Source of the DNA: Bacteroidota bacterium
Lineage (GTDB): Bacteria; Bacteroidota; Bacteroidia; Cytophagales; Cytophagaceae
Length of the DNA stretch: 64,000 bases
NCBI GenBank assembly: GCA_023392125.1
Contig: JAEVZS010000030.1
Location: 1 to 64,000, forward strand
Direction of reading: 5' to 3'
In this document: piece by piece, positions 49,839 to 59,673 of the stretch
How the letters are laid out: each line of letters opens with the position of its first letter
How positions within the stretch are numbered: position 1 is the stretch's first letter
The notes under the pieces: generated by a model
Database searches by the model: none
What the model was told of the DNA's origin: nothing
The model's input: only the letters and a program-made list of their open reading frames with translations
Position numbers and translations under genes: made by a program

Positions 49839-51869
49839 TTAATATTCCAGAATAACGAATTCTGTTCTTCTGTTCAGCTCTCTTCCTTCTTCTTCATCAT
49901 CATTACTTGCCAGCGGTACCTCCTGTCCATAGCCCTTGGCAGAAAGTCTTCCTGTCGCGATACCATGATTAATCAGCCAGGTTACTACGGCCTTCGCTCT
50001 GCGGTGAGAAAGCTCCTTGTTATACTGGGCAGATCCTATATTGTCCGTATGACCGTCGATACGGATTTTTAATGTAGGATTTTCGGCAAGCAGACGTCTT
50101 AACTTGTGGAGCTCGATATCGGAGCTGGATTTGAGTGTAGCCATGTCAAAATCAAAATAGATATTGCTGAGTATCGTTCGGACCCCGACGGCTATCTTAT
50201 CCATAAAGATGGGTTTATCGACAATCTGTTTAAACTCTTCGGGAGCGGGTACACTGATAGTAACAGTTTTAAAAACGTAGCCATCTTTTTGTAAAGCAAC
50301 AAGAAGGTTTCGGGGATCATTTTCTTTAATAGGAAGCTTCAGACTGCCATTTTTCGTCTGGCCTTTGTATAAGAATTTTCCTTTTTCAGAAAAAACCTCG
50401 ATTTTTGCATCGAGCGGAAGGCTATTGTCTCTGTCAAATACATTAATGTGCAGCTCTACAGCAGATGCGATGAGCATCAATGAAAGACTGTCTGTTTCTT
50501 CTATGCTGGCGGAGTCAGCCATGGCAATGAGTAATGTATCTTCTTCGACGAAGCCGGGCATAAGAATTCTGTATATATCCAGATCACCCATTCCATCGTC
50601 TTTTACAGAAGCAAAGTAGCCGTACTTACCACTGCCAGCCAGAACAAAGTATATATCATCGTCTGTTGAGTTGATTGGGTATCCCAGATTTTCGGGAGCA
50701 GACCATTTCTGAGATGCACTGTCATAAACCGATTTAAACAGATCATAGCCGCCCATCCCGGCATGCCCTTTGGAGCTAAAGTACATGGTTTTGCCATCTG
50801 CTGCGAGAAAAGGGCCTTCTTCATCGTACTCGGTATTGATGTCATATCCGAGATTCTGAGGTGTTTCCCAGCCCCCGTTTTTTTTCTTTTTGGACATATA
50901 GATGTCTTTTCCGCCTATACCACCAGGCTTATTGCTGGAAAAGAAAAGAGTCAGCCCATCCTGGCTGAGCGTCATTGAGTTTTCTATATGCTCCGTATTG
51001 ATCATGATACTGAATGGCTGAGGTTTGGTCCATGTATTTCCGATCATTCTTGAATGAAAAATGTCTCCCTTGTACTGATCATTGTCGATGTACAGATAGA
51101 GCTCTGTTCCGTCGGCAGAGATGGCTATGCATGATTCATGCAAGTCAGTATTAATCGCAGAGTCCAGAGCCTGGGGGATAGTCCAGCCGCTATCGGTATG
51201 CTCACTAAAGTAGATATCTTCAAAAAAGTCTGTTTTCCGGTCCTTCATTCCGCCGGTAGAACCTTCCCGTTTTGAAGTGAAGTACAGATATTTTTCGTCA
51301 GGTGTGATAATCGGGCCATAATCGGGATAGACTGAATTGATTGTGGGACCCAGATTCCGGATTTTTACACCTGTATCAGGATTGGTGACGAGCTGTTTAC
51401 CTGTTTCACATTCCGCAATCTGCTTAAGAGTTTTTATCCTTTCATCTTTTTTTTCTTTGGCCGGCAAGCTGATGTTTGCTTTATCTGCGAGGGTATTCAG
51501 ATACTGATTGTAGTAGTCAATGGCTGTATCAAACTGGTAGCCCAAATGGCTGGCGTAAGCAATATAGTAAAGGATCTTTGGTGATACGGCCGGAGATAAT
51601 TCGTATGCTTTCTTAAAATAGGAAAGAGACCGGGCTTTGTTTATTGACTCGATATGACATATTCCGGCCATAAAATTAGCTCTGAGATTGTTGGAGTCTT
51701 TGGCGATAATGGATGCGTATGTTTTCAGCGCTTCTTTGATATCTCCGCTTTCATATAATCGGTCTGCTTTTTTTAGCGAAACAGAATCCGTCTGAGCAAC
51801 AGAGGAGAGGCTCCAGAAGCAGATTGCCAGCCCAAAAGAATATGTATATGCTATCTTTCTGAAATTCAT
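49839..51869 (-). CDS. PorE-like TPR / beta-propeller / OmpA-domain protein
   Basis: A 676-residue envelope protein with a signal peptide (to about SSVAQ). Domains in order: TPR repeats (about 30-135), WD40-like PD40 repeats (about 180-440; TPDEKYLYFTSKREG, SQDGLTLFFSSNKPGGIGG, AADGKTMYFSSKGHAGMGG), a carboxypeptidase-regulatory-like domain (about 465-560), and an OmpA peptidoglycan-binding domain (about 565-676; RIDGHTDNIGS, LSHRRAKAV). This order is that of PorE, which anchors the type IX secretion system to the cell wall, but paralogues with the same order are common in the phylum. The gene stands alone. Confidence 0.82.
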   Translation of the reverse strand: MNFRKIAYTYSFGLAICFWSLSSVAQTDSVSLKKADRLYESGDIKEALKTYASIIAKDSNNLRANFMAGICHIESINKARSLSYFKKAYELSPAVSPKILYYIAYASHLGYQFDTAIDYYNQYLNTLADKANISLPAKEKKDERIKTLKQIAECETGKQLVTNPDTGVKIRNLGPTINSVYPDYGPIITPDEKYLYFTSKREGSTGGMKDRKTDFFEDIYFSEHTDSGWTIPQALDSAINTDLHESCIAISADGTELYLYIDNDQYKGDIFHSRMIGNTWTKPQPFSIMINTEHIENSMTLSQDGLTLFFSSNKPGGIGGKDIYMSKKKKNGGWETPQNLGYDINTEYDEEGPFLAADGKTMYFSSKGHAGMGGYDLFKSVYDSASQKWSAPENLGYPINSTDDDIYFVLAGSGKYGYFASVKDDGMGDLDIYRILMPGFVEEDTLLIAMADSASIEETDSLSLMLIASAVELHINVFDRDNSLPLDAKIEVFSEKGKFLYKGQTKNGSLKLPIKENDPRNLLVALQKDGYVFKTVTISVPAPEEFKQIVDKPIFMDKIAVGVRTILSNIYFDFDMATLKSSSDIELHKLRRLLAENPTLKIRIDGHTDNIGSAQYNKELSHRRAKAVVTWLINHGIATGRLSAKGYGQEVPLASNDDEEEGRELNRRTEFVILEY

Positions 51870-52033
51870 TTTGTTATTTTATTTATACACTGAATGGATC
51901 AGATGTATTGTCCTCGTGCAAAAAAAGAGATAGTTGTCCCTGACGCCCTCTTATACGTATAAACGGGAAAAATAATCGGATAATTTTTGTCTTTTTTTCA
52001 ACAAAAAACTGAATTATGGAATGTTAACAGGAC

Positions 52034-52498
52034 TTAGTGCTGCAGAAAGCTCCAGAAAGAGAGAGACTGGTCAAAAATAAGAGACAGAACCAAGGCCCAG
52101 AAAAGACAACAAACCAGCATGGACAAAAATATCTTGTGCTTGGCAGCTCCTAATGTAGAAGCCAGTAATGCTCCGATGACCGGACCAAAAACAACAGGAG
52201 TGAGAAAAGCTACACCTTTGATACCATATTTCCGGATAAATCGTACTTTTCTTCGATTACCGGGGGTAAATAATTTTCGTTTCCGGAAAAACTTTTTGAG
52301 TATGTACTTCCTGAAACGCTCTCCGGCCATAGTCAGAGTAACTACTGTGGTCATTGTTCCCAGGGTAGTGAGTAAGGTGGCTTCGAGAATGGTCAGATTT
52401 TGATATAGGGCTATCAGAGGAGCTGGAACAAATTTGAATATTCCGGTAAAATAAACAATCAGGTATTTACTTAGCCGGTTGAGCAGGGTTAATAACAT
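52034..52498 (-). CDS. Small membrane protein (small multidrug-export-like/DedA-related)
   Basis: A 154-residue protein with about four hydrophobic segments, one containing GVAFLTPVVFGPVIGALLAST, and a strongly basic cytosolic loop (KKFFRKRKLFTPGNRRKVRFIRKYG). The pattern resembles small 'multidrug export' and VTT/DedA-like membrane proteins of Bacteroidota. Substrate unknown. It lies between the PorE-like gene and upp on the same strand but at 109 bases or more from either. Confidence 0.6.
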   Translation of the reverse strand: MLLTLLNRLSKYLIVYFTGIFKFVPAPLIALYQNLTILEATLLTTLGTMTTVVTLTMAGERFRKYILKKFFRKRKLFTPGNRRKVRFIRKYGIKGVAFLTPVVFGPVIGALLASTLGAAKHKIFLSMLVCCLFWALVLSLIFDQSLSFWSFLQH

Positions 52499-52606
52499 TA
52501 AGCTGTTTAATTGTAGTCAGGATTGATGTATTGTTAATGCATAAATGCAATAAAAGGTTTAATTATCTACACAGAATTATGATGTGGATACTATAAATGC
52601 CGGCTT

Positions 52607-53254
52607 TTATAGTTTTGTGCCATACGCAAGATCACCGGCATCACCCAGTCCGGGAACTATATATGACTTGGAATTAAGATATTCATCTACAGCACCGAAC
52701 CAAAGTGAGGCATCTGGTATATGCTGACGGATATATTGGACTCCTGTTTTACTTGCGATAATGGAAGCAATATGGGTATGTGCCGGTATTCCATATTTGT
52801 CAGTCAGGGTTTTCCAGGCAAGATAAAGAGATTGACCGGTAGCCAGCATCGGATCTGCCAGAATCAGTATTTTATTCGTGAGTCCGGGTGAAATACAGTA
52901 CTCCGTTTTGATCTCAAAAGAGCCTTTTTCGTCTGTAACATGACGGTAAGACGCTACAAAAGCATTTTCGGCTTTGTCAAAAATGTTAAGAAAACCCTGA
53001 TGAAAAGGAATGCCTGCTCTGAGAATTGTACCAAGAATTATATCCTGATCAAATGTTAATCCTTCTGTAGCAGCCAGAGGGGTATCGATCTGAATTTTTT
53101 TGTAGGGGAATGTCTGAGAAATCTCGTAAGCCAGAATTTCACCGATACGCTCCATGTTTCTCCGGAAACGCAGCCGGTCGGTCTGGATGGAAATATCGCG
53201 AAGTTCGTTGAGATATAAATTGGCAACGGAGGATTTATTGGCGAGAATGAACAT
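52607..53254 (-). CDS. upp: Uracil phosphoribosyltransferase
   Basis: It salvages uracil to UMP with PRPP. 215 residues. The PRPP loop is ILADPMLATGQS; the substrate-binding C-terminus has GLGDAGDLAYGT. Its start overlaps the end of the GNAT-like gene by 20 bases, so translation is probably coupled, an unusual pairing of nucleotide salvage with envelope-type genes. Confidence 0.95.
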   Translation of the reverse strand: MFILANKSSVANLYLNELRDISIQTDRLRFRRNMERIGEILAYEISQTFPYKKIQIDTPLAATEGLTFDQDIILGTILRAGIPFHQGFLNIFDKAENAFVASYRHVTDEKGSFEIKTEYCISPGLTNKILILADPMLATGQSLYLAWKTLTDKYGIPAHTHIASIIASKTGVQYIRQHIPDASLWFGAVDEYLNSKSYIVPGLGDAGDLAYGTKL

Positions 53255-54200
53255 GTGATAATAGTTGCTTGATTTTTAATATATACTTTCGTTTGTCATT
53301 GAAAAGATGAAGAAATGAATGCGCTTTGCCGCCAAAACCTCTGTAAAATCTGGCGAGAGAAGGAACGAGACTACCTTCAAAGTCCAGGGTTAAATTTTTG
53401 CATGCATGGTCCCGGATAAGATGATCAAAAACTGCTGCCATGGCTCCGGTTTGCCGGCCTTCATCGGCTGAGGCTCCGAAAACATATACAATTGATTGTT
53501 TGTAAAAAAGAAAGAATCCCCCTGCAATAATGTTCCCTTCAGGATTACGGGCAGTATATATCCTGCAGGCATTTCGGTGCCGTCCTGATCTGTATAGATC
53601 TTTCAGGTGTATATATTGCAGGGTATTGTATATTCCGGACAGGCCTTCTCTGCTGCGCTTAAACAGTTCGATCAGGGTATCAAGATCATTGTCTTCCTGA
53701 GTAGTTATTCCGTTTTTATATGCTTTTCGGATATTCCTTTTATGATTGGCAGAAAAATTTTCATAGAGTATGTTATATGACTCATTCAGAGATAAAAGAT
53801 GTGTGATCTGTTTCCGAACAGGCAGCTTTGCCAGGGCAGGTTCTAATTGCAACGTGTTGGCAATATTAAAACGATAGCTTACAAAGGCATATTGTTTCAG
53901 CCATTGGGCGAGTATCTGCCTGATATCTTCAATATCAGGCAATGTTTCATCCTGGGTATACAAACCAAGCTGCTGAATGGCAAACGGAGTATTGATATAA
54001 GACTGAAAAAACTTTCGTTCAGTTATATAAGGCATAACTGCTATCAGCCTGTCATTTTTCAGAAAGTGGACAGCATACCAGCCCGGTGTAAGTGTGCTGA
54101 GATACCAGTACTGAGCATAGATATTAGCCTGTTTGCTTGAGTCAATAAAGCGATCCCATTCAAGCGGGTCAATATCCTGAGCTGGCAGAATCTTAACCAT
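53235..54200 (-). CDS. GNAT/FemAB-type acyltransferase
   Basis: A 321-residue protein with the layout of a double-GNAT fold: DPLEWDRFIDSSKQANIYAQYWYLSTLTPGW at the N-terminus and GNIIAGGFFLFYKQSIVYVFGASADEGRQTGAMAAVFDHLI in the C-terminal half. It resembles the FemAB/CelD family, which transfers amino-acyl or acyl groups to peptidoglycan or polysaccharide precursors. It lies two bases after the polysaccharide-deacetylase gene and overlaps upp. A role in a surface glycan or lipid is inferred. Confidence 0.72.
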   Translation of the reverse strand: MVKILPAQDIDPLEWDRFIDSSKQANIYAQYWYLSTLTPGWYAVHFLKNDRLIAVMPYITERKFFQSYINTPFAIQQLGLYTQDETLPDIEDIRQILAQWLKQYAFVSYRFNIANTLQLEPALAKLPVRKQITHLLSLNESYNILYENFSANHKRNIRKAYKNGITTQEDNDLDTLIELFKRSREGLSGIYNTLQYIHLKDLYRSGRHRNACRIYTARNPEGNIIAGGFFLFYKQSIVYVFGASADEGRQTGAMAAVFDHLIRDHACKNLTLDFEGSLVPSLARFYRGFGGKAHSFLHLFNDKRKYILKIKQLLSHVHSRQ

Positions 54201-54202
54201 TC

Positions 54203-55513
54203 TTATTTGTTATCTGTTAATAGTGTACGGATAATATCCTCGTAGGTATTGTTCCAGTTTTTCCACATTCCTTTGCCGCCTATTGATTCATTGTGAAATA
54301 TATAAGTGAGGTGACCACCTGTTTCTCTCAACGGATGAGTTAGCTGCTTTACATATGGAATTACCTCTTTGCTTTTCTTTTTCATATAGACTTTCATGCC
54401 GGTATCCATAAATGCGAAAGGGATAACTTTGAGATCGGTTTTTTGATTTTTCTCCAGATCAAAAAAGTAAAAGGGTGTGGAAGTGCCTGCGCGATATCCG
54501 CCGGTAGCTGCATATCCCATGGAATAGTCTTCTTTTATACCCAGTCTGATCAGGTTACGATAGGTTTCCGGTAGTTTTATTTTAAGATAATGCTGTCTGC
54601 TTGCAATGACCGGAGTATTAGTGATTTCTTCCAGACGGTTTTTTTCAAGAGCCAGCTGCTCAAAGGATTGATTAGAGCTGTATGAAGGATGTATTCCGAC
54701 TTTTGCCTGTGTACTGAGATCTTGTATTATCTTGCGATAACCCGAATTGGTATGGGACAGATTCCTGTCATATTTTGACAGATCCCCCAGGAGGACAAAA
54801 TAATTTGGTTCTGTATGATACTTTTCATGAATCATGGACTGTTTTTCATAACTGTCGAACGGATCCTGTTCCAGCCGCAACATGACTTTGAACCGTTTTC
54901 TGAATCGCCGAAAGTTTAAGGACAGTAAATGTCTGGATAACTGGGCAGAGTTGCGTAAAAGGCCTTTGTGCTGGTATGCAAATGCATTGTCAATATCAAT
55001 TGTGGGAGTAAATGTGAATGCCGGCCGGGGTATCAGCAGATTCGGATAATGGTTTTCCAGTATCTTTTTTAATGCGGATACCCATATATTGACTATGGGG
55101 TATTCGAGAAATTTCCCTTTATAACATACACTTTCCTGGTGACTGTAGCGATTGTGCTTGTCGCGCTGATGAGGAAGATATTCTTCATATCTGGAAATGA
55201 GATAAAAAGTTGCGGCGAATATATCAAAGGGCAATAATCCGTTTTTGACGGGGAAAAACACATTGAATCCTTCCCATGAAATAAACTCAATATGCTGACT
55301 ACTGACAGAATTCTCAAATAGCAGATGATGGGACTGGAAGAAAGGCTCGTTGCTGACAGGAGCGGCGCCATACGAAAATCGGGCTCCGTTCCAGTCGGAA
55401 AAAATACTTTCCTGGTCTGTGAGCTGAATTTTTATTTTCAGGATTTCCCCGAAAATATAGTTCATGGTATATTCAACACGGCTTGTTATCTCAGGTACAT
55501 GAATTAGAATCAT
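54203..55513 (-). CDS. Polysaccharide-deacetylase-like protein
   Basis: A 436-residue protein. The first 150 residues match the N-terminal module common before NodB-like domains in Bacteroidota (ILIHVPEITSRVEYTMNYIF). The rest resembles a NodB-type barrel: FTFTPTIDIDNAFAY supplies the metal-binding DxD pair, and VGIHPSYSSN the H-x-S-Y motif, with the late Arg/His region at IRLGIKEDYSMGYAATGGYRAG. No signal peptide is evident. It is the first gene of a three-gene run with the GNAT protein and upp and diverges from the RemB-like gene. Confidence 0.8.
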   Translation of the reverse strand: MILIHVPEITSRVEYTMNYIFGEILKIKIQLTDQESIFSDWNGARFSYGAAPVSNEPFFQSHHLLFENSVSSQHIEFISWEGFNVFFPVKNGLLPFDIFAATFYLISRYEEYLPHQRDKHNRYSHQESVCYKGKFLEYPIVNIWVSALKKILENHYPNLLIPRPAFTFTPTIDIDNAFAYQHKGLLRNSAQLSRHLLSLNFRRFRKRFKVMLRLEQDPFDSYEKQSMIHEKYHTEPNYFVLLGDLSKYDRNLSHTNSGYRKIIQDLSTQAKVGIHPSYSSNQSFEQLALEKNRLEEITNTPVIASRQHYLKIKLPETYRNLIRLGIKEDYSMGYAATGGYRAGTSTPFYFFDLEKNQKTDLKVIPFAFMDTGMKVYMKKKSKEVIPYVKQLTHPLRETGGHLTYIFHNESIGGKGMWKNWNNTYEDIIRTLLTDNK

Positions 55514-55567
55514 CCGATAAGAAATAAAAGATGTCTTTTTTTAATTAATAATGATACAATTTTACGT

Positions 55568-55575
55568 TAATTTTG
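55568..55575 (+). promoter_or_regulatory. Candidate -7 box for the RemB-like gene
   Basis: TAATTTTG matches TAnnTTTG, 57 bases before the chosen ATG at 55633. No TTTG is present at the -33 spacing. Confidence 0.35.
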
Positions 55576-55632
55576 TCAAAAAGCCGATTTGCCTGTCTTT
55601 TCATCAAGTCCTGCTATACGGCCATTGACATA

Positions 55633-57285
55633 ATGCGTTTTATCATTGTTGTTTTGTCTTTTCTGCTCCCGGCTGTTGTAACAGGCCAGGGGGCGTATGC
55701 TCCTCTGGACCGGGAATATTATCATTTGATTGACCGATACGAGATTCTTTCACCCGGGTTGTCTGACCAGTTTCATTCCACAGTGAAGCCAATCAACCGG
55801 AAAGCAATTGCACAATTTGTGGATTCGGTCAGGCTGGACTCCGGTCAGATTTCCTCCGGAGACCGCTTTAATCTGCAGTATCTGAAAAATGATAACTGGG
55901 AATGGTCAGATGAAGCACAGGAAAGACGGCCTGTACTTCGTCATTTCTATCACAGGCCGGCAGGGTTATATACTGTCCGGACAGGTGAGCTTATGTTGCA
56001 GGTAAATCCTGTTTTGTATTTCGGGATAGGCAAAAGTGCCTCTGATGAACGACTATCTATTAATACCCGGGGAGCTTCGGTACGCGGAACAATTAGCAAC
56101 AAGGTCGGTTTTTATACTTTTTTTACGGACAATCAGGTTTTTTCGCCTTCATATGTTGATGCATACGTTGACAGGACAGAAGCCTTTCCCGAGGAAGGCT
56201 ATACCAAAAGTTTTAAAGATGGCGGGTACGATTTTATAACGGCCAGCGGTTATATCACTTTTACCCCGGTCAAATGCATAGAGATGCAGTTCGGGCATGA
56301 TAAAAACCGTATCGGTGATGGCTATCGTACGCTTATTCTTTCTGATGCCATGAGCAATTATACCTTTCTTAAAATCAATACGAAAGTATGGAAGGTAAAT
56401 TATCAGAATCTTTTTGCCCAGCTCAATGCCGATGTCTATTATAAAAATGCCATGATGCCTAAAAAATATATGGCTTTTCATCATTTAAGTGTCAATATCG
56501 GCAGGCATCTGAATATTGGATTGTTTGAGTCAGTTGTCTTCAGCAGAGGGGACAGTGGCCAGGGGCAATATGATATCAACTATCTGAATCCTATTATATT
56601 TTATCGGTCTATTGAACAGCAGCTGGGCAGCGAAGATAATGCTTTGCTGGGGATGAACTGGAAACTGAACTTTATGCGCCATTTTAGCTTTTATGGTCAG
56701 GTTGTGCTGGACGAGTTTATGCTAAAGCATATAAAAGCAATGAACGGCTGGTGGGCCAACAAGCAGGGCGGTCAGGCCGGGATCAAGTATATCAATGTAG
56801 CAGGCATAAAAAATCTGGATATGCAGCTTGAAGCCAATGCGATAAGACCCTATATGTATTCGCATAAGGGGAAGCAGCAGAGCTATACGCACTATAATCA
56901 TTCAATGGCTCATCCTATGGGAGCCAATTTGTTTGAAATGCTTGCTATTGTCCGGTATCAGCCGCTGGGCAGGCTTCGGTTGACAGGAAAATATTTCCAT
57001 ACCATTTATGGTGCGGATGATGTCGGCCAAAACTGGGGAGGAGATGTGCTGAAAAGCTATACGACCAGGGAGAGAGAATTGGGAAATAAAATCGGGCAGG
57101 GCAACAGAACAACGATCAGCTATATCAGCATTGCTGCAAGCTGGCAGCTATACCATAATGTGTTTTTTGATGTGAGTCCGGTTATCAGATTGCAGGAATC
57201 TGCGTTTTCTTCGTTCAATAAAAATGATACGTTTGTAATGGCCAGCTTCCGCTGGAATATACCACAACGATTACAGGAGTTTTAG
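55633..57285 (+). CDS. remB: RemB-like gliding protein / Wzi-type outer-membrane barrel
   Basis: A 550-residue exported protein. I start at the ATG at 55633 because MRFIIVVLSFLLPAVVTGQG is a clear signal peptide; a frame from 55573 adds 20 residues in front. The body has many short beta-strands with Tyr/Phe/Arg, as in the capsule-assembly Wzi fold (MQFGHDKNRIGDGYRTLILSD, YDINYLNPIIFYRSIEQQLG), and ends in an aromatic residue. This matches RemB of Flavobacterium, linked to gliding and surface adhesion. The ABC exporter gene follows after three bases, so the pair is co-transcribed. Confidence 0.78.
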   Translation: MRFIIVVLSFLLPAVVTGQGAYAPLDREYYHLIDRYEILSPGLSDQFHSTVKPINRKAIAQFVDSVRLDSGQISSGDRFNLQYLKNDNWEWSDEAQERRPVLRHFYHRPAGLYTVRTGELMLQVNPVLYFGIGKSASDERLSINTRGASVRGTISNKVGFYTFFTDNQVFSPSYVDAYVDRTEAFPEEGYTKSFKDGGYDFITASGYITFTPVKCIEMQFGHDKNRIGDGYRTLILSDAMSNYTFLKINTKVWKVNYQNLFAQLNADVYYKNAMMPKKYMAFHHLSVNIGRHLNIGLFESVVFSRGDSGQGQYDINYLNPIIFYRSIEQQLGSEDNALLGMNWKLNFMRHFSFYGQVVLDEFMLKHIKAMNGWWANKQGGQAGIKYINVAGIKNLDMQLEANAIRPYMYSHKGKQQSYTHYNHSMAHPMGANLFEMLAIVRYQPLGRLRLTGKYFHTIYGADDVGQNWGGDVLKSYTTRERELGNKIGQGNRTTISYISIAASWQLYHNVFFDVSPVIRLQESAFSSFNKNDTFVMASFRWNIPQRLQEF

Positions 57286-57288
57286 ATC

Positions 57289-59127
57289 ATGAAATTATAC
57301 CTTAGAATCTTAAGTTTTGGCAAACCATATACGGCAGATGTGCCTAAGTATTTTGTATTTGCATTACTGGCTACCGTATTCGGAGTGCTTAATTTTACGT
57401 TGCTTATTCCTTTTCTTGATATTCTGTTTGCCAATGGAAATGAGACAAGCCGGCAGGCTGTTACAGAATTTCCGGAGTTTTACCTCGGAGTGAGTTATTT
57501 TACTGATTTATTCAATTACTATTTCAATCATTATTTGCAGCTGTACGGAGAGGAAGGTGCGCTGAAGTTTGTATGCTCGATTATTATAATCTCTGTTTTT
57601 ACCTCTAATTTTTTCCGATATCTGGCTCAGCGTACGATGGGCAATGTCAAGGCCCGCGTTGTCAAGAATCTGAGAAAAACAGTATATCACCGGCTTTTGG
57701 ATTTTGAGCTTGCCTTTTTTACCAATGAGAAAAAAGGAGATATGATGGCCAGGGTAACCAGTGATGTGCAGGAAATAGAGATTTCCGTTATTGATACGTT
57801 TAGCACCTTCTTGCGTGATCCGATTACTATTATCTCTTATTTTGTGGCTCTTTTTCTTATTTCGACAGAGCTGACGCAGTTTGTATTTCTTTATTTGCCT
57901 GTATCTTTCTTTATTCTGGCAGAAATTACCAAACGAATCAAGCGTAGCGCAATAATGGGACAGGGATATCTGGGAGAGATACTTGGTGTGGTAGATGAGA
58001 CAATGGGAGGGATTCGGATTATAAAGGGGTTTGTGGCCGAGCGATTTATGAAGAGCCGTTTTGACAGGGTCAATGAAGGATATGCCAGTGTATACCGCTC
58101 AATGATAAATAAGAAGGAGTTTTCAAGCCCATTATCCGAATTTTTGGGGGTAACGCTTGTGACAGGGATGCTTTTGTATGGGGGATTATTGATTCTGCGT
58201 GGAGATTCTGATCTGAAATCAACAGAATTTCTTCCTTATATCTTCATACTTGTACAGATTCTTGTGCCTATCAAGGCGGTTTCCAACTCTTTCAGCCATA
58301 TCCAACGTGGGCTTGTTGCGGGAGAACGTATATTTACTCTGTTGGACCGGAAAATTCCTATACGGGAAGTGGCCCAGCCGGTACAGCTGGATGCTTTCAA
58401 ATCAAAAATTGAATATGATCGGGTAACCTTTGCTTATGAATCAGAGATCGTTTTGAAAGATATCAGTATTACGATAGAAAAGGGCAAAACGATCGCTCTG
58501 GTAGGTCCGTCCGGGGGGGGGAAATCTACTCTGGCAGATTTGCTGCCAAGGTTTTATGACCCGGTTGCCGGTGAAATACGGATTGATGGAGTGCCTGTCA
58601 GAGATCTGTCTTTTGAATCTCTGCGCAAACTTATGGGAATTGTGACACAGGAGTCTATTCTGTTTAATGATACGATCGCTAACAATATAGCCTTCGGTAT
58701 GCCGGATGCGAAAGAGGAAGATATTATACGGGCAGCCCGGATTGCCAATGCTCATGAGTTTATTTTAAAAACGGAACAAGGATATCAGACAGTGATCGGA
58801 GAGCGTGGTATGAAGCTTAGTGGCGGCCAGCGTCAGCGTATAAGCATTGCACGTGCTGTGCTGAAGAATCCGCCGATTCTTATATTGGACGAAGCAACTT
58901 CCGCATTGGACAATGAATCTGAAAAGCTTGTTCAGGAGGCGCTGATGAATCTTATGAAAAACAGAACATCCATTGTTATTGCGCACAGGCTTTCGACTAT
59001 TCAGCATGCTGATGAAATTGTGGTAATAGAGCGTGGCAGGATCGTAGAACGAGGTACGCACGACAGCCTGCTGGAAGGTCACGGATTATATAGAAAACTT
59101 CACGGGACAATTGCCGAAAGTCTGTAG
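57289..59127 (+). CDS. ABC exporter, MsbA-like (fused membrane and ATPase domains)
   Basis: A 612-residue half-transporter with six transmembrane helices (about 20-335) and a nucleotide-binding domain. Walker A GPSGGGKST at about 406-414, signature LSGGQRQRI at about 510, and ILDEATSALD. Such exporters flip lipid A, lipid-linked sugars or peptides; MsbA-type lipid transport is most likely. It is co-transcribed with the RemB-like gene. Codons 407-410 contain an unbroken run of nine G, a possible slippage hot spot. Confidence 0.9.
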   Translation: MKLYLRILSFGKPYTADVPKYFVFALLATVFGVLNFTLLIPFLDILFANGNETSRQAVTEFPEFYLGVSYFTDLFNYYFNHYLQLYGEEGALKFVCSIIIISVFTSNFFRYLAQRTMGNVKARVVKNLRKTVYHRLLDFELAFFTNEKKGDMMARVTSDVQEIEISVIDTFSTFLRDPITIISYFVALFLISTELTQFVFLYLPVSFFILAEITKRIKRSAIMGQGYLGEILGVVDETMGGIRIIKGFVAERFMKSRFDRVNEGYASVYRSMINKKEFSSPLSEFLGVTLVTGMLLYGGLLILRGDSDLKSTEFLPYIFILVQILVPIKAVSNSFSHIQRGLVAGERIFTLLDRKIPIREVAQPVQLDAFKSKIEYDRVTFAYESEIVLKDISITIEKGKTIALVGPSGGGKSTLADLLPRFYDPVAGEIRIDGVPVRDLSFESLRKLMGIVTQESILFNDTIANNIAFGMPDAKEEDIIRAARIANAHEFILKTEQGYQTVIGERGMKLSGGQRQRISIARAVLKNPPILILDEATSALDNESEKLVQEALMNLMKNRTSIVIAHRLSTIQHADEIVVIERGRIVERGTHDSLLEGHGLYRKLHGTIAESL

Positions 59128-59292
59128 AATGCCCTGTGTTTTCCAGGACTTCTGGGAAAATGCACATTATGTATCAGAAAGCGTTCATAAATCATCTGTA
59201 AGCTTGTAACCGGAATACTGATCCCGGAGGAAGAGCAAAACATTTTTTGCTTTCCGTGATTTGTTATAAATATATTTTTAGGAGAATACCGG
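59128..59292. other. Short intergenic region
   Basis: About 165 bases between the ABC exporter and the next gene. AGGAG (59280-59284) is a clear ribosome-binding site for the gene at 59293. No terminator is evident. Confidence 0.4.
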
Positions 59293-59673
59293 ATGAAAAT
59301 AAAAAGGCTGGTTTATATCTGCATGTTGTTGCTTGTGATTCTTCCTTTTGTTCTTATTACAGATATGTTTCCTTTTTTACGCTTTGGAATGTTTGCGGAG
59401 CCTGTTAAAAAGGATCAGCCGGCTGAGCTTTTTTACGTGTTATACTACGCTGACCGGCAATGGAAGAAGTTTGATCCGGAGCAATATGAATTGCAGGACG
59501 AAACCTTTCAGTATCTGGCCCGCAATTACTATTACCGGCAGGAGGGACAGGTGTTACTGTCCAGGCTACATCGTTCTGATGTAGCCAGAGGAGAGCACTG
59601 GAGATTTTATCGCGTCTCTTTTCCGCCGGGCTTTCCCGAATTTCGTGATACCTTGTTAATAAGCTCTCTGTGA
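59293..59673 (+). CDS. Hypothetical membrane-anchored protein, partner of the HTTM-like gene
   Basis: A 126-residue protein with one N-terminal hydrophobic anchor (LVYICMLLLVILPFVLITDMF), then a soluble domain with many aromatic residues (ELFYVLYYADRQWKKFDPEQYEL). I do not recognise a named family. Its stop overlaps the next start as TGATG, so the two are translationally coupled and probably work together at the membrane. Confidence 0.6.
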   Translation: MKIKRLVYICMLLLVILPFVLITDMFPFLRFGMFAEPVKKDQPAELFYVLYYADRQWKKFDPEQYELQDETFQYLARNYYYRQEGQVLLSRLHRSDVARGEHWRFYRVSFPPGFPEFRDTLLISSL

